NCBI RefSeq assembly: GCF_026230105.1
Contig: NC_079477.1
Span: 7,383,001-7,447,000, forward strand
From: Diorhabda sublineata
Taxonomy: Eukaryota; Arthropoda; Insecta; Coleoptera; Chrysomelidae
Direction of reading: 5' to 3'
Length of the DNA stretch: 64,000 bases
Shown here: positions 35,945 to 48,097 of the stretch, one piece after another
Layout of the letters: each line of letters begins with the position of its first letter
Numbering within the stretch: position 1 is the stretch's first letter
Position numbers and translations under genes: made by a program
The notes under the pieces: model-generated
Seen by the model: only the letters and a program-made list of their open reading frames with translations
What the model was told of the DNA's origin: nothing
Databases searched by the model: none

Positions 35945-36830
35945 TGTAAACAGTGCATTTAGTATGAATATCGCCAACGGGTCAGGAAATTCCAACTTAA
36001 TTTAGTAATTGGGTTGAAGTTCCAGATTTTGTATTAAAAATATTATTCAACAAATGATTTTGTTCCACCAGTTCAGATCTGTATAAATTTTTTGTCTACA
36101 TTTGAGGGTATTTCATAAATTCTATTGAGTCATATATACCCTTTCTTTTATAGCAAGCATCAATATTAACGTAACGAAATTGGGCATTCTTACTTGAGTA
36201 TACATCTGCAGCTTTTCTATTTTTATCTGCAGAGACCTAAAAAAAGAGTTTCTCTATGCATTTCCTCATATAAAGGAATTTTATCTGATTTGTTCCATTG
36301 TTCGAAGCATCGGTTCTGTAAAACGCTTTTATATTCATCTTTACTAGACTCAACTCGAATGTTTCATACCACTGCTACCAACTACTCGGGTTTATATCCT
36401 TCAACGTGGTCCTTACATTTTATAGTACAAGAAAATTGAGAACCATAATTTGAAGTACGTTTTTTATTTGATATAATTACGAGAAAATCAGAAATAATGT
36501 GAGAAATAGTATATCACACGCCGATCAAATTGGCATTTATCAAATTGTATATTATTATATGATGTATCTGTAACTTTAAAATAAATTTAAATAAAAAGTA
36601 GTTTATTCATAAATTTTGATAATTAACTATAAAATCGCTATGGAAATTTTAGTTCTAATTACACATCTTGTTTATCAATGAAATCAATTGTTAAGTTTGA
36701 CCTAGTAGTAATCTAAATATGTGGGACTGAATATTAGGTTATTGGGTCTTTTTATGATTCATGTCAAGGGCCGGTATTATAGTGGTATTTACATTGTTGT
36801 TAGATCTTTCCTTTTCCCGGAAAAATAATG
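35945..36830. other. No recognised gene
   Basis: On the minus strand about 36375-36235 an open frame of about 46 codons reads like protein (SSKDEYKSVLQNRCFEQWNK, SDKIPLYEEMHRETL). I cannot name it; it may be another relic. Confidence 0.35.
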
Positions 36831-36831
36831 A

Positions 36832-36984
36832 AATTTGTTGTTTCAAATAGGTCACCCTGTATATTTTTCGCTTTTCGAAATCCTTAAGAAATACTTTTTA
36901 TTTTTCATTTGATGTTTACTATATCTAAATGCCATAATTTCGGAGTTATAGCTACACTTACTATCTCCATCAAAGTTAAAATAA
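36832..36984 (+). repeat. Left terminal inverted repeat
   Basis: About 150 bases, pairing with 38099-38252. It includes the AGGTCACCCTGTATAT word near the end and ends inside near CTATCTCCATCAAAGTTAAA. Confidence 0.82.
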
Positions 36985-37061
36985 TACATTTAGATTGCTA
37001 TGACTTCTACAATAACAAAGTTTTAATAAATTATTATTGTTAAAGTTTATTGAAAGTCACA

Positions 37062-37817
37062 ATGAATCGTTTATCTGACATAAAACGAATACTTCAATGA
37101 TATTAGGATATGGTGATAGGCGTAGAAGAGGTTTAAAACATGTAATATATTTGATAATTTATATCCTGATCGAAATCCCATAACAAAATCTACTATGAGT
37201 AAATTAGTAAGAAAGTTTAACGGAGCTGGTTTAGTAAAATTTATCCAAATAAGGGCGCATAAAAGCTGCATCCACTGGTTCAAATCTTTAGATGGTTCTG
37301 TCTTGTTAGAAGACGATACACACTTGACTACTGGACAAATATGCAGGGAACTTGATATTTCGCAAACAGCCGTAATGAAAATTTTACGTGATAATAAATT
37401 CTATCTATACAAAGAGACGTTAGTTCAAGAGTTGTCTGATGACGATTTTGATAGATCTGAAGAGTTTGCTGACTTAATGAAGGAAAAATCAAAACGATTT
37501 TTTAAGTAATGTTATGTTTTGCGATGAGGCCACTTTTTGAATTAATGGAAACGTGAATCGACATAATTGTAGATACTGGTCGCGTGGTTTTATCGAATGG
37601 CACCCGCGATCACCCGACATGAATCGGACTATTTCCTGTGGGGTCATTTAAAAAACATCCCTTATAAACATATCCTGTCAATATTCAGGAATTAAAAGAT
37701 AGGATTACCACAGAGATAAAAAGAATTGAGCAGTCAGGGATGTTGCAAAATGTATTGCAAAGTTTTAAAAATCTCATGGCTTGTTGTATTGAAGTGAATG
37801 GACAACATCTGCTGTAA
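37062..37817 (+). pseudogene. IS630/Tc1-mariner-type transposase pseudogene
   Basis: The DNA-binding half is well kept: NIFDNLYPDRNPITKSTMSK, then LVRKFNGAGLV (about 37144-37235), and DTHLTTGQICRELDISQTAV, MKILRDNKF, then LVQELSDDDFDRSEEFADLM (37315-37490). The first catalytic region is MFCDEATF, a stop, then INGNVNRHNCRYW (about 37512-37580). The next 150 or so residues, with the second catalytic aspartate, are deleted. The sequence jumps to GFIEWHPRSPDMNR and, after a frameshift, DYFLWGHLKNI (about 37586-37665). The C-terminus (SFKNLMACCIEVNGQHLL, then a stop) ends at 37817. The protein is of the HTH plus DDE_3 type often annotated as a transposable-element protein in insects. It cannot be active. 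Confidence 0.85.
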
Positions 37818-38098
37818 GCGCCTTCACCGTATGTTTTCGAAAATTTTTGTCTTCAATTCTTCTTCACAATTGTAGATCTACTTCTAACATGACACAAGCA
37901 TTTAAAGATTTGTCTTCAATTGTTGTAGGTTTTCTGTACCATGATTCTCAAATATTTTACTGCACCAGTTTTGTTAAACTTTATACTAACTTACTGACAC
38001 TAGAGCTTGTTACGAGATTTGTATTAGCACATAAATTATTAAGAAATATTCAAATTAAACGAGTTTATTCAATTTTAGCCATATAAGGTACAATATTT

Positions 38099-38252
38099 AT
38101 CGTAACTTTGGTGGAGATACTGTAAATATAGCTATAACTCCAAAATTATGGCATTTAGGTATGGAGAATATTACATGAAAAATAATCAGTATTTCTTAAG
38201 GATTTTTAGAAACACAAAATATATAGAGTAATCTATTTGAAATAACAAAGTT
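38099..38252 (-). repeat. Right terminal inverted repeat
   Basis: Reverse complement partner of 36832-36984, with scattered differences. Confidence 0.82.
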
Positions 38253-38287
38253 TATTTTTTTTCTGCTCCATACATAAAACTCATTTT

Positions 38288-38503
38288 TTATATTTTATCT
38301 CCAATATATGTCTTATTATTTTTGAAATATTCAACGTATTTCTCAGCCATAGTAGTTGATTGCCAACCGTCATGGGGTTTTAGGAGAGTTGTAACTCCAG
38401 TATCTACGAGTGTTTTCTGGAAAATCTCCGATCTCAACTGGAGTCTGTCAAAATTTATCAATATAATGATTTGAAAAATCTCATTACTTTTAACCAAAGC
38501 CAA
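38288..38503 (-). pseudogene. Tyrosine recombinase C-terminal fragment (copy 2)
   Basis: The minus-strand frame ends SEIFQKTLVDTGVTTLLKPH, then DGWQSTTMAEKYVEYFKNNK. It matches the other copies (LVDAGVDITTLKRHGGWKSTTVAEGYIEDSxxNK). The GW and the tyrosine (AEKY) are kept. The H-x-x-R histidine region is no longer recognisable (RLQLRSE). It begins directly next to the right end of the 36832-38252 transposon. Confidence 0.66.
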
Positions 38504-39800
38504 AAAATAATTATTCAGGTGAGAAAGTCCTTTGATTTTATTGTTAAGCTACAGATAAAATTTCATTAGTAGATGATGCAGATCACCACAAATTCTCTCC
38601 TTTCCCTTTCCATCTATTTATCTACTCGTACGAATATGTCAAAAATGTATCGATTCGTATTCAAACTACATCTCTTTGTATTTAGATGTCAAACTGTGCA
38701 CAGGGTATTTTATCTCTTTTCGTAACAACAAATTATTTTTTTGGACTTTCGTAATCAATCTCATCCGTATGAAGCTTGGAAGAGTTACGAATCGCGAGGT
38801 TTTGAGTGAAAAGAAAGGAGGGATACTAATATGATTTTTGGCAGAGCAAAACAAATATGGATTTGTGACAGAGAGTTGAATTTTTAAGTGGAAATAATGC
38901 AACCATTACTGAAAATGCAATTTATTCTCCTGGTTTGTTTATATTTAATTTCTGGTTATTCCTCAGTATTAACGTGGTCGATGTTTCCCCTACGATGGAT
39001 GAGATAGATGAAGCAATTCATCAACTTTTTAAAAAACGAGTGGGTTCAAGCTTTTAGGTTATAGAAGCTTCAGTTAAAGAAGTGAGGTATTGAAGTAGTT
39101 GGTGATTACTTTTAGCATACACCTGTGTATATATTTAAACCTTCAGTGTATAGTACTTCATTTTACGGCAATCAATCATTTCTATAGACTAATTGCAACA
39201 GACGAGCACAAAATGGAAAAAAACTAAGCTTAAAATATCATTGTATAGAGCTTCATATTCATGATACACTCAAATTAGAACGTAAAAAAGGTTAATTTAT
39301 TGTTGATTGGATGTAACTGAACCGTATATTTTCATGCCACAACAAAACATTCGACGTATTTATTGTGTGGTTTACTATATATTGATTATTATCAGATTGA
39401 TTTACAATTTCAAATCCCATATCCAATGTTTTATTCATATAAACTGATAGGTATTGTTATTGTACTGACTGATTCACTCTATTGTGATATGCATCTTCTT
39501 ATTCAATTTATTTTATTCCATTCAAATAATTCCATAGATATTCTTATCACTTGCTATTATTTCAAGAAGTTTTTCCATACATTTCAATTCAGAAGACAGC
39601 CTTTTATAGGTGAAATAAATAAAACCCTTAATGGCAGGCTTTTTTCAAAATGGTGATTGAACTTGTCAAAAATATAGGAAATAAATGTTTTTAGAATATT
39701 TATCCAGAGAAAACTGTTGCATTTGAAATCTATAAAGGAAGTGGAGTAAACTCACTCAATTTTTTTTGCTGCCAAACTAATCTACGTAAAGAGAGGAAGC
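38504..39800. other. Mostly gene-free; possible LINE trace at 38975-39062
   Basis: A plus-strand piece at 38975-39045 reads VVDVSPTMDEIDEAIHQLFK, like the PPTxEEVxEAIxxLKNNKAxG box that precedes a LINE RT. Nothing recognisable follows. The frames 38666-38902 (minus) and 39363-39656 (plus) are low in complexity and not recognised. Confidence 0.33.
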
Positions 39801-39803
39801 ATC

Positions 39804-40907
39804 TACGAGGATTATCCCAGAAGTATATGACCCAACAAAGAAAACACAAAAATTTTAGCTCCATACAATATTCCCAGCAATGTTCAATTAGTTCGATACC
39901 CTTTTTATGATAAGAATAATCAAACTCCTCAAAATAGCCATCAATTGACATCAAATCTTCATTGTTGGAAAATCTTTCACCACCGAGTCATTTTTTCAAG
40001 TCTGGGAACAAAAACTGATCCGAGTGGGCTATATCTGGCGAATAGGGTGCATAAGGTAGCAATTCAAACTTTATTAATTAATTCATTAATTTTGGTCATT
40101 GCAATAGAGGATGTGTGGGCTGGTGTATTGTCTTGATGAAGCAACACTTTCTTCTTAGTCAAATGCGGCCGTTTTTGCTTAATATTTTCGATCAAACATT
40201 GCAATAAGTTGGCATAATACTCGCCGTTGATAGTTTTTCCATTTTCAAGATTGTCCATGAAAATTAATCCACACGTATTCCAGAAAACCGACGTCATGAT
40301 TTTGCCTGCAGATGAAGCGGTTTTTGTTTTTTGTAGAGTTGTTTTGTTTGTTTCGGATGTAAAGTGGTACACCCACGATCCATACAAGGTTATGAAAGGG
40401 TGCAAAAATTTGGTTTTATTTTTGTAAAACACTTGATGGAAATATCTTCACGGAGCTGTTTTTGTTCCATTGTAAGCAAGCACATAGCTTTCTCATGTTC
40501 AAATTTTCAGTTATTTTGCGACGTACCACACTTCTTGAAATGCCTATTATGTCTGCTAGCTCGAGCACTTTCAGTCGACGATCATCCAGTACCACTTCGT
40601 GAATTTTCTTCATCATTTCTGGAGTCATCACCCCATTTGGTCGACATCTGTGATGCTGGTCTTCGCAGATCGTACGGCCTCGTTTAGATTGGTTGGTCTC
40701 ATAACTTAAAATATAAAATAAAAGTATTATATCTCATAACGATGACACATTTTGTTTATAAATTCATTAAAAGCGTTCAGTATTGATGGCGTCTTTAAAC
40801 TTGAAACATATGCTGTGTGGATTGTGTACTTTCCAATACAGTTGTATATTCCAAGCAACTACGGCCATCTCTAGGTGAGGCCAAGTATTTCTGGGACCAT
40901 CCTCGTA
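39804..40907 (-). mobile_element. mariner element, family 1 copy a, with both ends
   Basis: The left end reads TACGAGGATTATCCCAGAAG, then TATATGACC (39804-39832). The right end reads GGCCAAGTATTTCTGGGACC, then ATCCTCGTA (40879-40907). These are imperfect inverted repeats of about 29 bases that start and end with TA, the usual mariner target. The length (1.1 kb) is below the usual 1.3 kb because of internal deletions. A second copy of the same family lies at 43823-44804 in the opposite direction. Confidence 0.88.
39870..40680 (-). pseudogene. mariner transposase pseudogene (family 1 copy a)
   Basis: Minus strand: TPEMMKKIHEVVLDDRRLKV, then LELADIIGISRSVVRRKITE and NLNMRKLCA (40631-40500) form the DNA-binding half. 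FITLYGSWVYHFTSETNKTT (about 40390-40335) is the first catalytic region, but MDETW has become LYGSW, so the first catalytic aspartate is lost. SAGKIMTSVFWNTCG, FMDNLENGKTINGEYYANLL and VLLHQDNTPAHTS (about 40315-40100) follow, with the second aspartate kept. Then ELLPYAPYSPDIAHSDQFLF (about 40070-40010) and YHKKGIELIEHCWEYCMELK (about 39910-39850). The right-hand start region (about 40690-40630) is frameshifted. Confidence 0.88.
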
Positions 40908-41495
40908 CAAAAATCGTTGTGAATGTTTTATTTACATTTGCGAATTCTGAGATGTTTTATACTTCATTCGAAAGAACTTGCTTCAAAACGTCCTTCACTC
41001 TCACGGTATCGCTAACAGCTCTGTTCTAAAATAAGATTTTCATCAACTCTCAGTTTAACGATTTTCACCTCATGTTTTGGACATTAACTCGACATCTTGA
41101 TACAAATAACTGTATCATTCTCCTAATTTGGCACATTGTGACTTCGTCCTCTTTTTCTAATTTAAAAAATCTTCTAGCATTGCTTCATGAGCATATTGAA
41201 ATAATTTCCATGCTAGGAGAACAAGTTTATGGAAAAATGGATCAAGCTTTGCTGGATTTGCTCGAAACGAGCCTAGTTTGAAGATGATTTGTATTAAAAT
41301 ACGCTCTTTTTCTGATCACTACTTCCTCGGGGAAAATCTTTTTATTCATTTTTTTTATTTTTACCCACGACAGTTGTATAATGTACCTTTATATGTCTAC
41401 TTTCTCGACAGTAATAATACCCACTATTCACGGTAGTGATTAATATATCATTAATTACTGCTGATAGATCCTCATAGCGGCTTTCCGGCTGAAAT
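40908..41495. other. No recognised gene
   Basis: The frames 40817-41029 and 41072-41281 (plus) are not recognised. A partly palindromic stretch, GTGATTAATATATCATTAAT, lies near 41435-41455. Confidence 0.4.
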
Positions 41496-41500
41496 TAGCG

Positions 41501-41695
41501 AGTCCAGAACAATATTCCAGGCATAGTTTCCACAGATCTTCTACAACATCACTGGTTGGTGCTGGCGTGGATATTACTACCCTTAAAAGACACTGTGGAT
41601 GGAAGTCTACTACCGTTGCAGAAGGCTACATAAACGACTCTTTCAAAATAAAACCGATACGGACAACAAAATTTCATTTTCAATTCAACCAAAAG
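41501..41695 (+). pseudogene. Tyrosine recombinase C-terminal fragment (copy 3)
   Basis: The frame reads SPEQYSRHSFHRSSTTSLVG, AGVDITTLKRHCGWKSTTVA, then EGYINDSFK. This is the best preserved of the four copies. The conserved histidine (HSFH) is kept but the arginine of H-x-x-R has become H. The GW and the tyrosine (AEGY) of the active site are intact. The catalytic N-terminal half is not visible upstream. Frame continuity upstream of 41490 is lost. Confidence 0.75.
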
Positions 41696-41699
41696 TATT

Positions 41700-43820
41700 A
41701 TTATTAACTATAAATCGATATCACTGTTTTCTAAAATTAGAAACGTAATATTTTTAAGCTGAATACATGGATTTTTGTGTTAATTATTATAATATATTAT
41801 ATGAAATATTTGTTAGAATAAAATAATAGTGTTTCTAAAACAGTAACAAAATTTTCCAACAAAAAAACTTCAACAAAAATATTTAGTAGTTGTGGATAAA
41901 GTATAATGAGTTATTATTCACTCAGTGAGTTATTATTACACTCGTGCTTAAGATACAATCAGAAAATGTGATATATTAATCCATTTATAGATACTTTTCC
42001 TGTGCTATTTTTGATGAAATATTACAAGAGCATAGCTATTAAAAACTTCATTAGTACTTAGCGTAGCGTAGAATACTGGAGATCCTAGTAGTGGTTTCAT
42101 TCGAAAACTTTTGAAAGTGAATAGCTGTTTGAAATTCCACGTAAATAAAATCAAGTAACGTCAAGGAAAAGAAAACAATGAATTTTATATCAAACATTGG
42201 AAGGATATTTCTGAAGTCACTATAACAAGATGTTACAGTAAGCAATAAATTTTTTATTTCACATAGAGAAAATCGATAATCCCGAAACAACTGCAGCGTC
42301 ACAATGAATAAACATTATTCATATAATTTCATATTTATGTTTAGAGATTCATACCAAATCAACGAATCTCATTAGTAAAAATCACAAAATATTTCATTTT
42401 CGTCTTTATATGAATTGTTATTTGATAAAAATTACCATATCAGGCTCTAGTTATTTAAAAATGGCACGATCCAGTAATTTCGAATTACCTGACATATCTT
42501 CACATTGAAAATTTATACAAAATACTAAAAGAAAAATTACGTATTTCAAAATTGATGTATGAATATTTGATTCTGTACACTGGACTATTCTATTAAAAAG
42601 GCGTAGAAGAAATAAGTCGATTGCTTCTGACAGTTTTTCAATAATTTCACCACTTTAGATTTAGATTGACGTCTCTGATAGGCACTTATTGATTAAACTG
42701 TTATAATATACCTCGTACAGAAAATTCCACTTTTCATGCCAATTTAATATAATTACCAAACAAAAAAATTCTAATTTGAACCATAGGTTTTATATTAAAA
42801 TACTTGTCAATAGTTGTAATGGAATTAAGATAATAAAAATTTGGAGAAAAATAAAGTACATCTGTACCCTGTAAGTTGAATTGTAATTTTCATAGTTTTA
42901 TGTTTTTATAAAATAATTAGTGGCTTTAGAATGTGCACTATAATGGTTGGGATTCTTTACAAAAATTAGGAATCGAAATATGTATTGAAGTCATTAAAAG
43001 AAAATGTAAAGGTCAAAACGTATTAAAGTAGACCTATTGAAATATCCGTTTCTTACTTTTTCCTTCATGAAAAATAATTTCGTAGAAGATCTCTTCAGGA
43101 ACTTGGAAGAATAAATACATAAGGTCTTTCTTATCAATTATACTTCTGGTTAATCTCAATAGGGCGATAACAGCCGTGAAAACGATATATTTTCTTCTCT
43201 TCTTTCTTTTAAAATTGATAGTTAATTTGAAAGTTACTTTCAATGATAGTAATAAATGGTATCAGGAATGGCCCACCAATATTTCGGTTTTTTGATATAA
43301 AGAGGTGTCTTTATTCCTGAAGTAAGGAGAAGTATTCCAAAATAAAATCTTTCAAAACAAATTCATTCTTTTTTAAACTAAAAAAATACAAAGGCTAAAA
43401 ACAAAACAATTAAGGTGAAAATAGTTTCCCAAACAAATTTTTTCAAAGAAAGATCTGTACTATTCAAGAACCTTATAAATAAATTTATGAGATATTGTAT
43501 TACTCATCGTTTATTATATTTTTAGTTTATCACATTCTGAAGATGGCAGCCGCAAAATCAATATATTTTTCTCTTTGTTTTTTTTTTGAGACCCATAGTG
43601 AACTTTATGAGCCTGACTCCCTTTCCTAAGCTATAACAGCGATCCATGATATCAAAAATGGCCCATTATCAATATTCTCCCTCATTAGAATAAAAGTAAC
43701 TCTATTTATTGAGTATAGAGAAATATTTAAAAATTATGACTCTCATAAGAAATGGATTCTGATTTTAAACCAAGAAGTTAGAAAGTTTAAAGTCTAGAAA
43801 ATTTTTCTAACTTGTATTGA
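41700..43820. other. Long stretch without a recognised gene
   Basis: A+T-rich. The frames 42051-42302 and 43034-43243 (minus) are not recognised. A short word recurs: GGTATCAGGAATGGCCCACC near 43258 and GATATCAAAAATGGCCCATT near 43648, hinting at a diverged repeat about 390 bases apart. Confidence 0.4.
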
Positions 43821-43822
43821 TG

Positions 43823-44804
43823 TACGAGGAGTAGAAGTATCTTTATGTAAAACAATACTTCTATTTGAAAGGCTTTAGCCCAACCAATATAAAAGCTGGT
43901 CCAGATTCTACTCTAAGTGAAACTACTCCTTCGTTATCAACAGTGAAATATTGGGTAGCAGAGTTGGAACGAGGCCGTACGATCTGCGAAGACCAGCATC
44001 GCAGTTATTGACCAAATGAGGTGACAACTCAGAAATGTTGAAGAAAATACACAAAGCGGATGATCGTCGACTAAAAGTGCGCGAGCTAGCAGACATAGTA
44101 GGCTATCCCAAAAAGTATGGGATATCACATATTAACTGAAAACTTGGACATGAAAAAGTTGTGCGCAAGATGGTTTTCGCGTTTGCTCACAATGGAACAA
44201 AAACAGCGTCGTGAAGATGTTTCCATCGAGTGTTTGGTGATATTACACAGAAAAAAACCGCTGTTTCATAACTATGGAAGGAACGAGGATGGACTGAAAA
44301 CGGACAACCAGCTCCAAATATGACAAAGACTGTTCCATCTGAAGGCAAGGTCATGGAGACGGTTTTTTGAAATTATTGACTTTAACGTTTCAGCGAAGAA
44401 AGCAATCAGAAAAGGTCTCATTTGGTTAAGAAGAAAGTGTTGATTCATCAAACCAATGCACCAGCTCACACATCCGTTATTGCAATTACCAAAATTAATG
44501 AATCGAAGTTTGAATTACTACCTCAAGCACTCTATTTGCCAGATTTAGCCCATTCGGATAATTTTCTGCCACGTAGCCATTGAAAAATGGCTAAGTGGTC
44601 ATATATTTGCAGCAATGAAGAGGTGATGTCGGCAGTTAATGGCTAGACATATTATAATAATGGAATCGAACTTATTGAACATCGACCAGAAAAAGAGCTC
44701 GGAAATAGAGCTAAAAGAAGATTGCGTTGGAAAATAAAAATATTTTTATCCAAAATTTGTGTTTTTTCTTTGTTGGATCAGATACTTCTGAAGTCATCCT
44801 CGTA
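43823..44804 (+). mobile_element. mariner element, family 1 copy b, with both ends
   Basis: The left end TACGAGGAGTAGAAGTATCT (from 43823) and right end GATACTTCTGAAGTCATCCT, then CGTA (44781-44804) are inverted repeats of the same type as in copy a. About 7 bases are missing from the left one. TA is present at both borders. The 3' non-coding part (TTGTGTTTTTTCTTTGTTGG) matches copy a. Confidence 0.86.
43857..44735 (+). pseudogene. mariner transposase pseudogene (family 1 copy b)
   Basis: Blocks in order: YFYLKGFSPTNIKAGPDSTL, then SETTPSLSTVKYWVAELERG (43857-43980); the helix-turn-helix half with LTENLDMKKLCARWFSRLLT, then MEQKQRREDVSIECLVI (44125-44245); HKKKVLIHQTNAPAHTSVIA-like sequence (about 44430-44480), in which the second catalytic aspartate (HQDNAPAH) has become threonine (HQTNAPAH); KFELLPQALYLPDLAHSDNF (about 44508-44567); and GIELIEHRPEKELGNRAKRR (about 44665-44720). 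The first catalytic motif is deleted between about 44280 and 44400. Several frameshifts are present, so the copy is dead. Confidence 0.87.
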
Positions 44805-47110
44805 TCCGTTCTGATACTGCAGTTATCAGTCAAAATACTACATAAGTTTTATCCACGACGATGCTTTAAATATTCAAAGCTATCTTGAATAAAACTTTTG
44901 GTTGGTTAGTTTTCAAATCTATAAGAAACTTTTTGAGAATAGACACAACAATTCCAAAGTCTCCAGTAGCACATATTTCTATCTGCTCTGTTGTCTTTTT
45001 ATATCATAATGAAAGACGGTTTTGTCAAGTCAATTTCTCTTCTTGAGTTTTTTTAGTTTTTTAGGCCATTTGATGAACCGGAAAAATTACATGAGACAAA
45101 TAGGATGAATATATAATTTGAAATAGGAAATGGATGAAACTGTACTTCTACTCTAATCTTTGTCATGAGAATAAACTTACTGATACGATGAAAATGTCAC
45201 TATTAGGTTATCTAGAAGATGGTTTATTGACCCCATTCATATACATTGAGCACAATTAAAGTCAATTTAGTAAATACAGTCAGTGACATAGGTACACATA
45301 AGTACCTCAATATCATAATTGTCCTAATTATAATATATAATTGATTATAATAACTGAATATGATTTCTTCGAATTATTTTTTCGATTACTGAAAATGATT
45401 CACTAAGTAGGTCTCCTTGTTCCTTCATTTTACAGTTCTCCATTTAACTAATTCGTTAGAAATGGTCATGTCGAATATCAGGATCGCTGTTTTTTGCTAT
45501 AATTTTCACTAGTTTCTTTCCGTAACAAAGAAATAGTTAAAAATATTATAGAGAGCACTTCACGCTTTCATAATAGTGACATAAATTTTCTCATCACTAA
45601 TTTCATTCTTATACCAAAAATTATATTTCTTTCTTCTCAATTCTATTATCGCCTACTTATTTCTCACTCTTATGCAAAGGATACAAAAAGAATTTTGATA
45701 ATCCTGATGAATCCAATCAGGATAAACAGATATTTTAATCGAATTGTTACTTTATCATCAATCTTGACAAGGGTGCAAAGTTTAAATTAAATCTAATCCC
45801 CCAAAGTAGGACAAATTAGAGGCTCAGTTACAAACCTTCCGAACATACAGGTGAAACTAATGAAAGCGTGTTGAAAATCTGTCAATGAAGTTTTCACATT
45901 GCTCGAAATGAATTGAATTTGACATTTTTCAATTGAAAAACGAAATTATATTCTCTAGTTCATATTTCTGGTTAGTCCAAGCATTTGAATATAGAAAGTA
46001 CTTTTTTTATTTTGATCAAAACTATTGACCAAAAGTTCAAGCTCTGACCACATTATTTCAACATTAAAAATATTTTGAAACCGCATTTTATATGAAATAA
46101 TTGTATGAACATTTTATTATAGTCACTTGTAATTTGGCGTATCATGGATGCGCGTTCGCCATAATTTTAATAAAATCCTTACCAATAATTTTAGTTCCGA
46201 TGTATCAGACTGAGAATCCTACAGTTTGCAAGTGGAAATAATTTATTTAAAGAATTCTTAAACAGTGTGAGTCAACTCTAGTGAGCAAATTCTTTTAAAC
46301 ACGTTTATTCTCCATTGGTCATAATAGTTGACTAATTACTACAACGTTTTTATGTAAATTTGTGTATAACAAAAATTTAGAAAAGTCTTCTGCTTCTGCC
46401 AACAGAGATCAAGAACTTATAAACAAAAGTCTACTTTGTAATAGATGATGAATATGATATGGATGATATTTGTTCTTTCTAAGAATCCTAATAGCAATGG
46501 ATTAACTTCCATCTGTTTATCTGGCATTTTTCGAGGTGTTTGGACTCTGAACTATTAGTCATAATACCGTAGTTGATACCATCGTCTTTTGCTTCGTTTT
46601 TATCTGTAGTATGAAATCTTCGGGATATTTTTGCTTACAAAACAAAGAAAACAACAACGTTGACAACGATTCCGTTTATCAGCTTTATGAAACATTTCTA
46701 TTAGGATTTTGATAACTTCAAAACAGTTAGAGATAAGTACAAGGATTACTTATGCACTATTCCAGTAGAGTTCTGTTTTCATGACCTAGACCTTTTAAGG
46801 TACTTTTGGCTTTCGAAAAAGGTGGGAGGAAGCTTATTGGACAGTATGGGCTAAAGTTAGTTGTAACCGTATTTATTTTTATGTCCCCAAAATGATGAGT
46901 ATACCAATCAAATAGTTGGTATTCAAAAATTTGGAGCAGATCCTTGCATGTTGATACTATGTTAATTGGATGATCCTAGATAATATACAGAATATGTGTT
47001 CTAACGTGACTCCGTTAGCATTACAGCGAATAGTAGCAGATCAAAATTCAGGTAAGATAGAAATCTGTAACTGAGGCAACTGGTTACGTTTAAGAAACTA
47101 TTAGCAACAA
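44805..47110. other. Long stretch without a recognised gene
   Basis: No open frame above 60 codons was noted and no repeat was matched. Confidence 0.5.
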
Positions 47111-47119
47111 GAAGCATAT

Positions 47120-48010
47120 TTCAAATATTATTCCAAGCACAATTAGTAACCTAAAGCCCTGGCAAATATACTTGAAAATATATTAGGCAAATACCACAAA
47201 GAGAATATAGGAAAAGACCAAGAAAGCTTTGAAACAGATACATCGACAATTGACCAGTCTTCATGCTTATGCTTTTCATGCTATTTATAGATTACGGACG
47301 GGTCTATGAAATCAGTAAGAAAAAAATGTATAAGGTAATGAGAAAGTTGAGTACACCAGATAAATTGAGGAAACAAGTGGAAATGACGATTTGAAGAAAC
47401 CGGGAGCAATGTACTTTGAATTCAACATAGAGAAAGGTGTCAAATAACGAGACCCATCATTAACAATCCTCTTCTGTGTAGTTCAAAAAATTATATGTAT
47501 AAAAACCCGATGCTTAATTTATTGAAGTAAACATCAATGCCCCGCATATGCGGACGATATAGGAGTTAGTGGAAGAGGTTAGAGAATACATTAAAATGAG
47601 AGAAAATTGGAAAACCGATCTTAGATAATTGTGAAGAAATTGGCTATAGAATAGAAAAAGTGTCATTACAACAACAAATTATGACGATGAAGAAAAGAAA
47701 ATATGAGAAAGAAAGACAAAAGGCAGTTAATTGCAGAAATGATATCGAAAATATTGAACTATTGAACTGTATAAGCATCCAAGTATAACCCATATAATTG
47801 AAGCACAGAAAGCGAGATGATTGGGACATATAGAGTGAATCTCAGTAGATACATGGGTAAAACAACTACTAAAAGATAGAAAAGATGGAAAGAAGAGATG
47901 AGAAAGAATGAGGAACAAATAGTTGGAAAAGAAAATAAGAAGAAATAGTGAAAGATCTTGAAACCGAAACAACGGGCAGCGTGCGATTGTTTCCGTTGTG
48001 ATGGACAATA
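47120..48010 (+). pseudogene. LINE relic with RT fingers, YADD trace and C-terminus
   Basis: Blocks in three shifting frames: KCMYKVMRKLSTPDKLRKQV-like sequence (about 47325-47385), matching LYKIMRELGIPxKLIRLVxMT; an ETHH region near 47450; a catalytic-box trace AYADDIGVSGRG (47544-47580); then LYKHPSITHIIEAQKARWLG, HIE (about 47770-47832) and WVKQLLKDRKDGKKR (about 47850-47895). The last parts equal the LYxxPDIVxxIKxxRLRWxGHVxRM ... GKRRxGRP tail. Many stops are present. The tail type is the same as at 24880-25265 and 63738-63960. Confidence 0.68.
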
Positions 48011-48097
48011 AGAAGCAACTTAAGCAGACACCAAAATATACGTAAATTTCTTCAATTTTCTATGCCTCGGACACTTTCATATATTTTTGTTATTAAA

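Larger units (their letters stand above)
36832..38252 (+). mobile_element. 1.4-kb DNA transposon with long terminal inverted repeats
   Basis: Left end TTTGTTGTTTCAAATAGGTC (from about 36834) and the reverse complement of the right end (TTTGTTATTTCAAATAGATT, up to about 38252) match. The similarity runs inwards for about 150 bases, including CCTTAAGAAATACT, AAATGCCATAATTT, GGAGTTATAGCTA and TATCTCCA-CAAAGTTA blocks. The inner limits are about 36984 and 38099. The transposase pseudogene lies between them in the plus direction. Exact ends and target duplication could not be fixed to the base. Confidence 0.85.

Noticed and set aside
36235..36400. Minus-strand stretch YKSVLQNRCFEQWNK as an identified gene
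   Set aside because: Looks like protein, but I cannot link it to a family; too short to call.
43258..43690. Repeat pair around ATGGCCCA words
   Set aside because: Only about 20 bases match clearly; the rest is too A+T-rich to trust.
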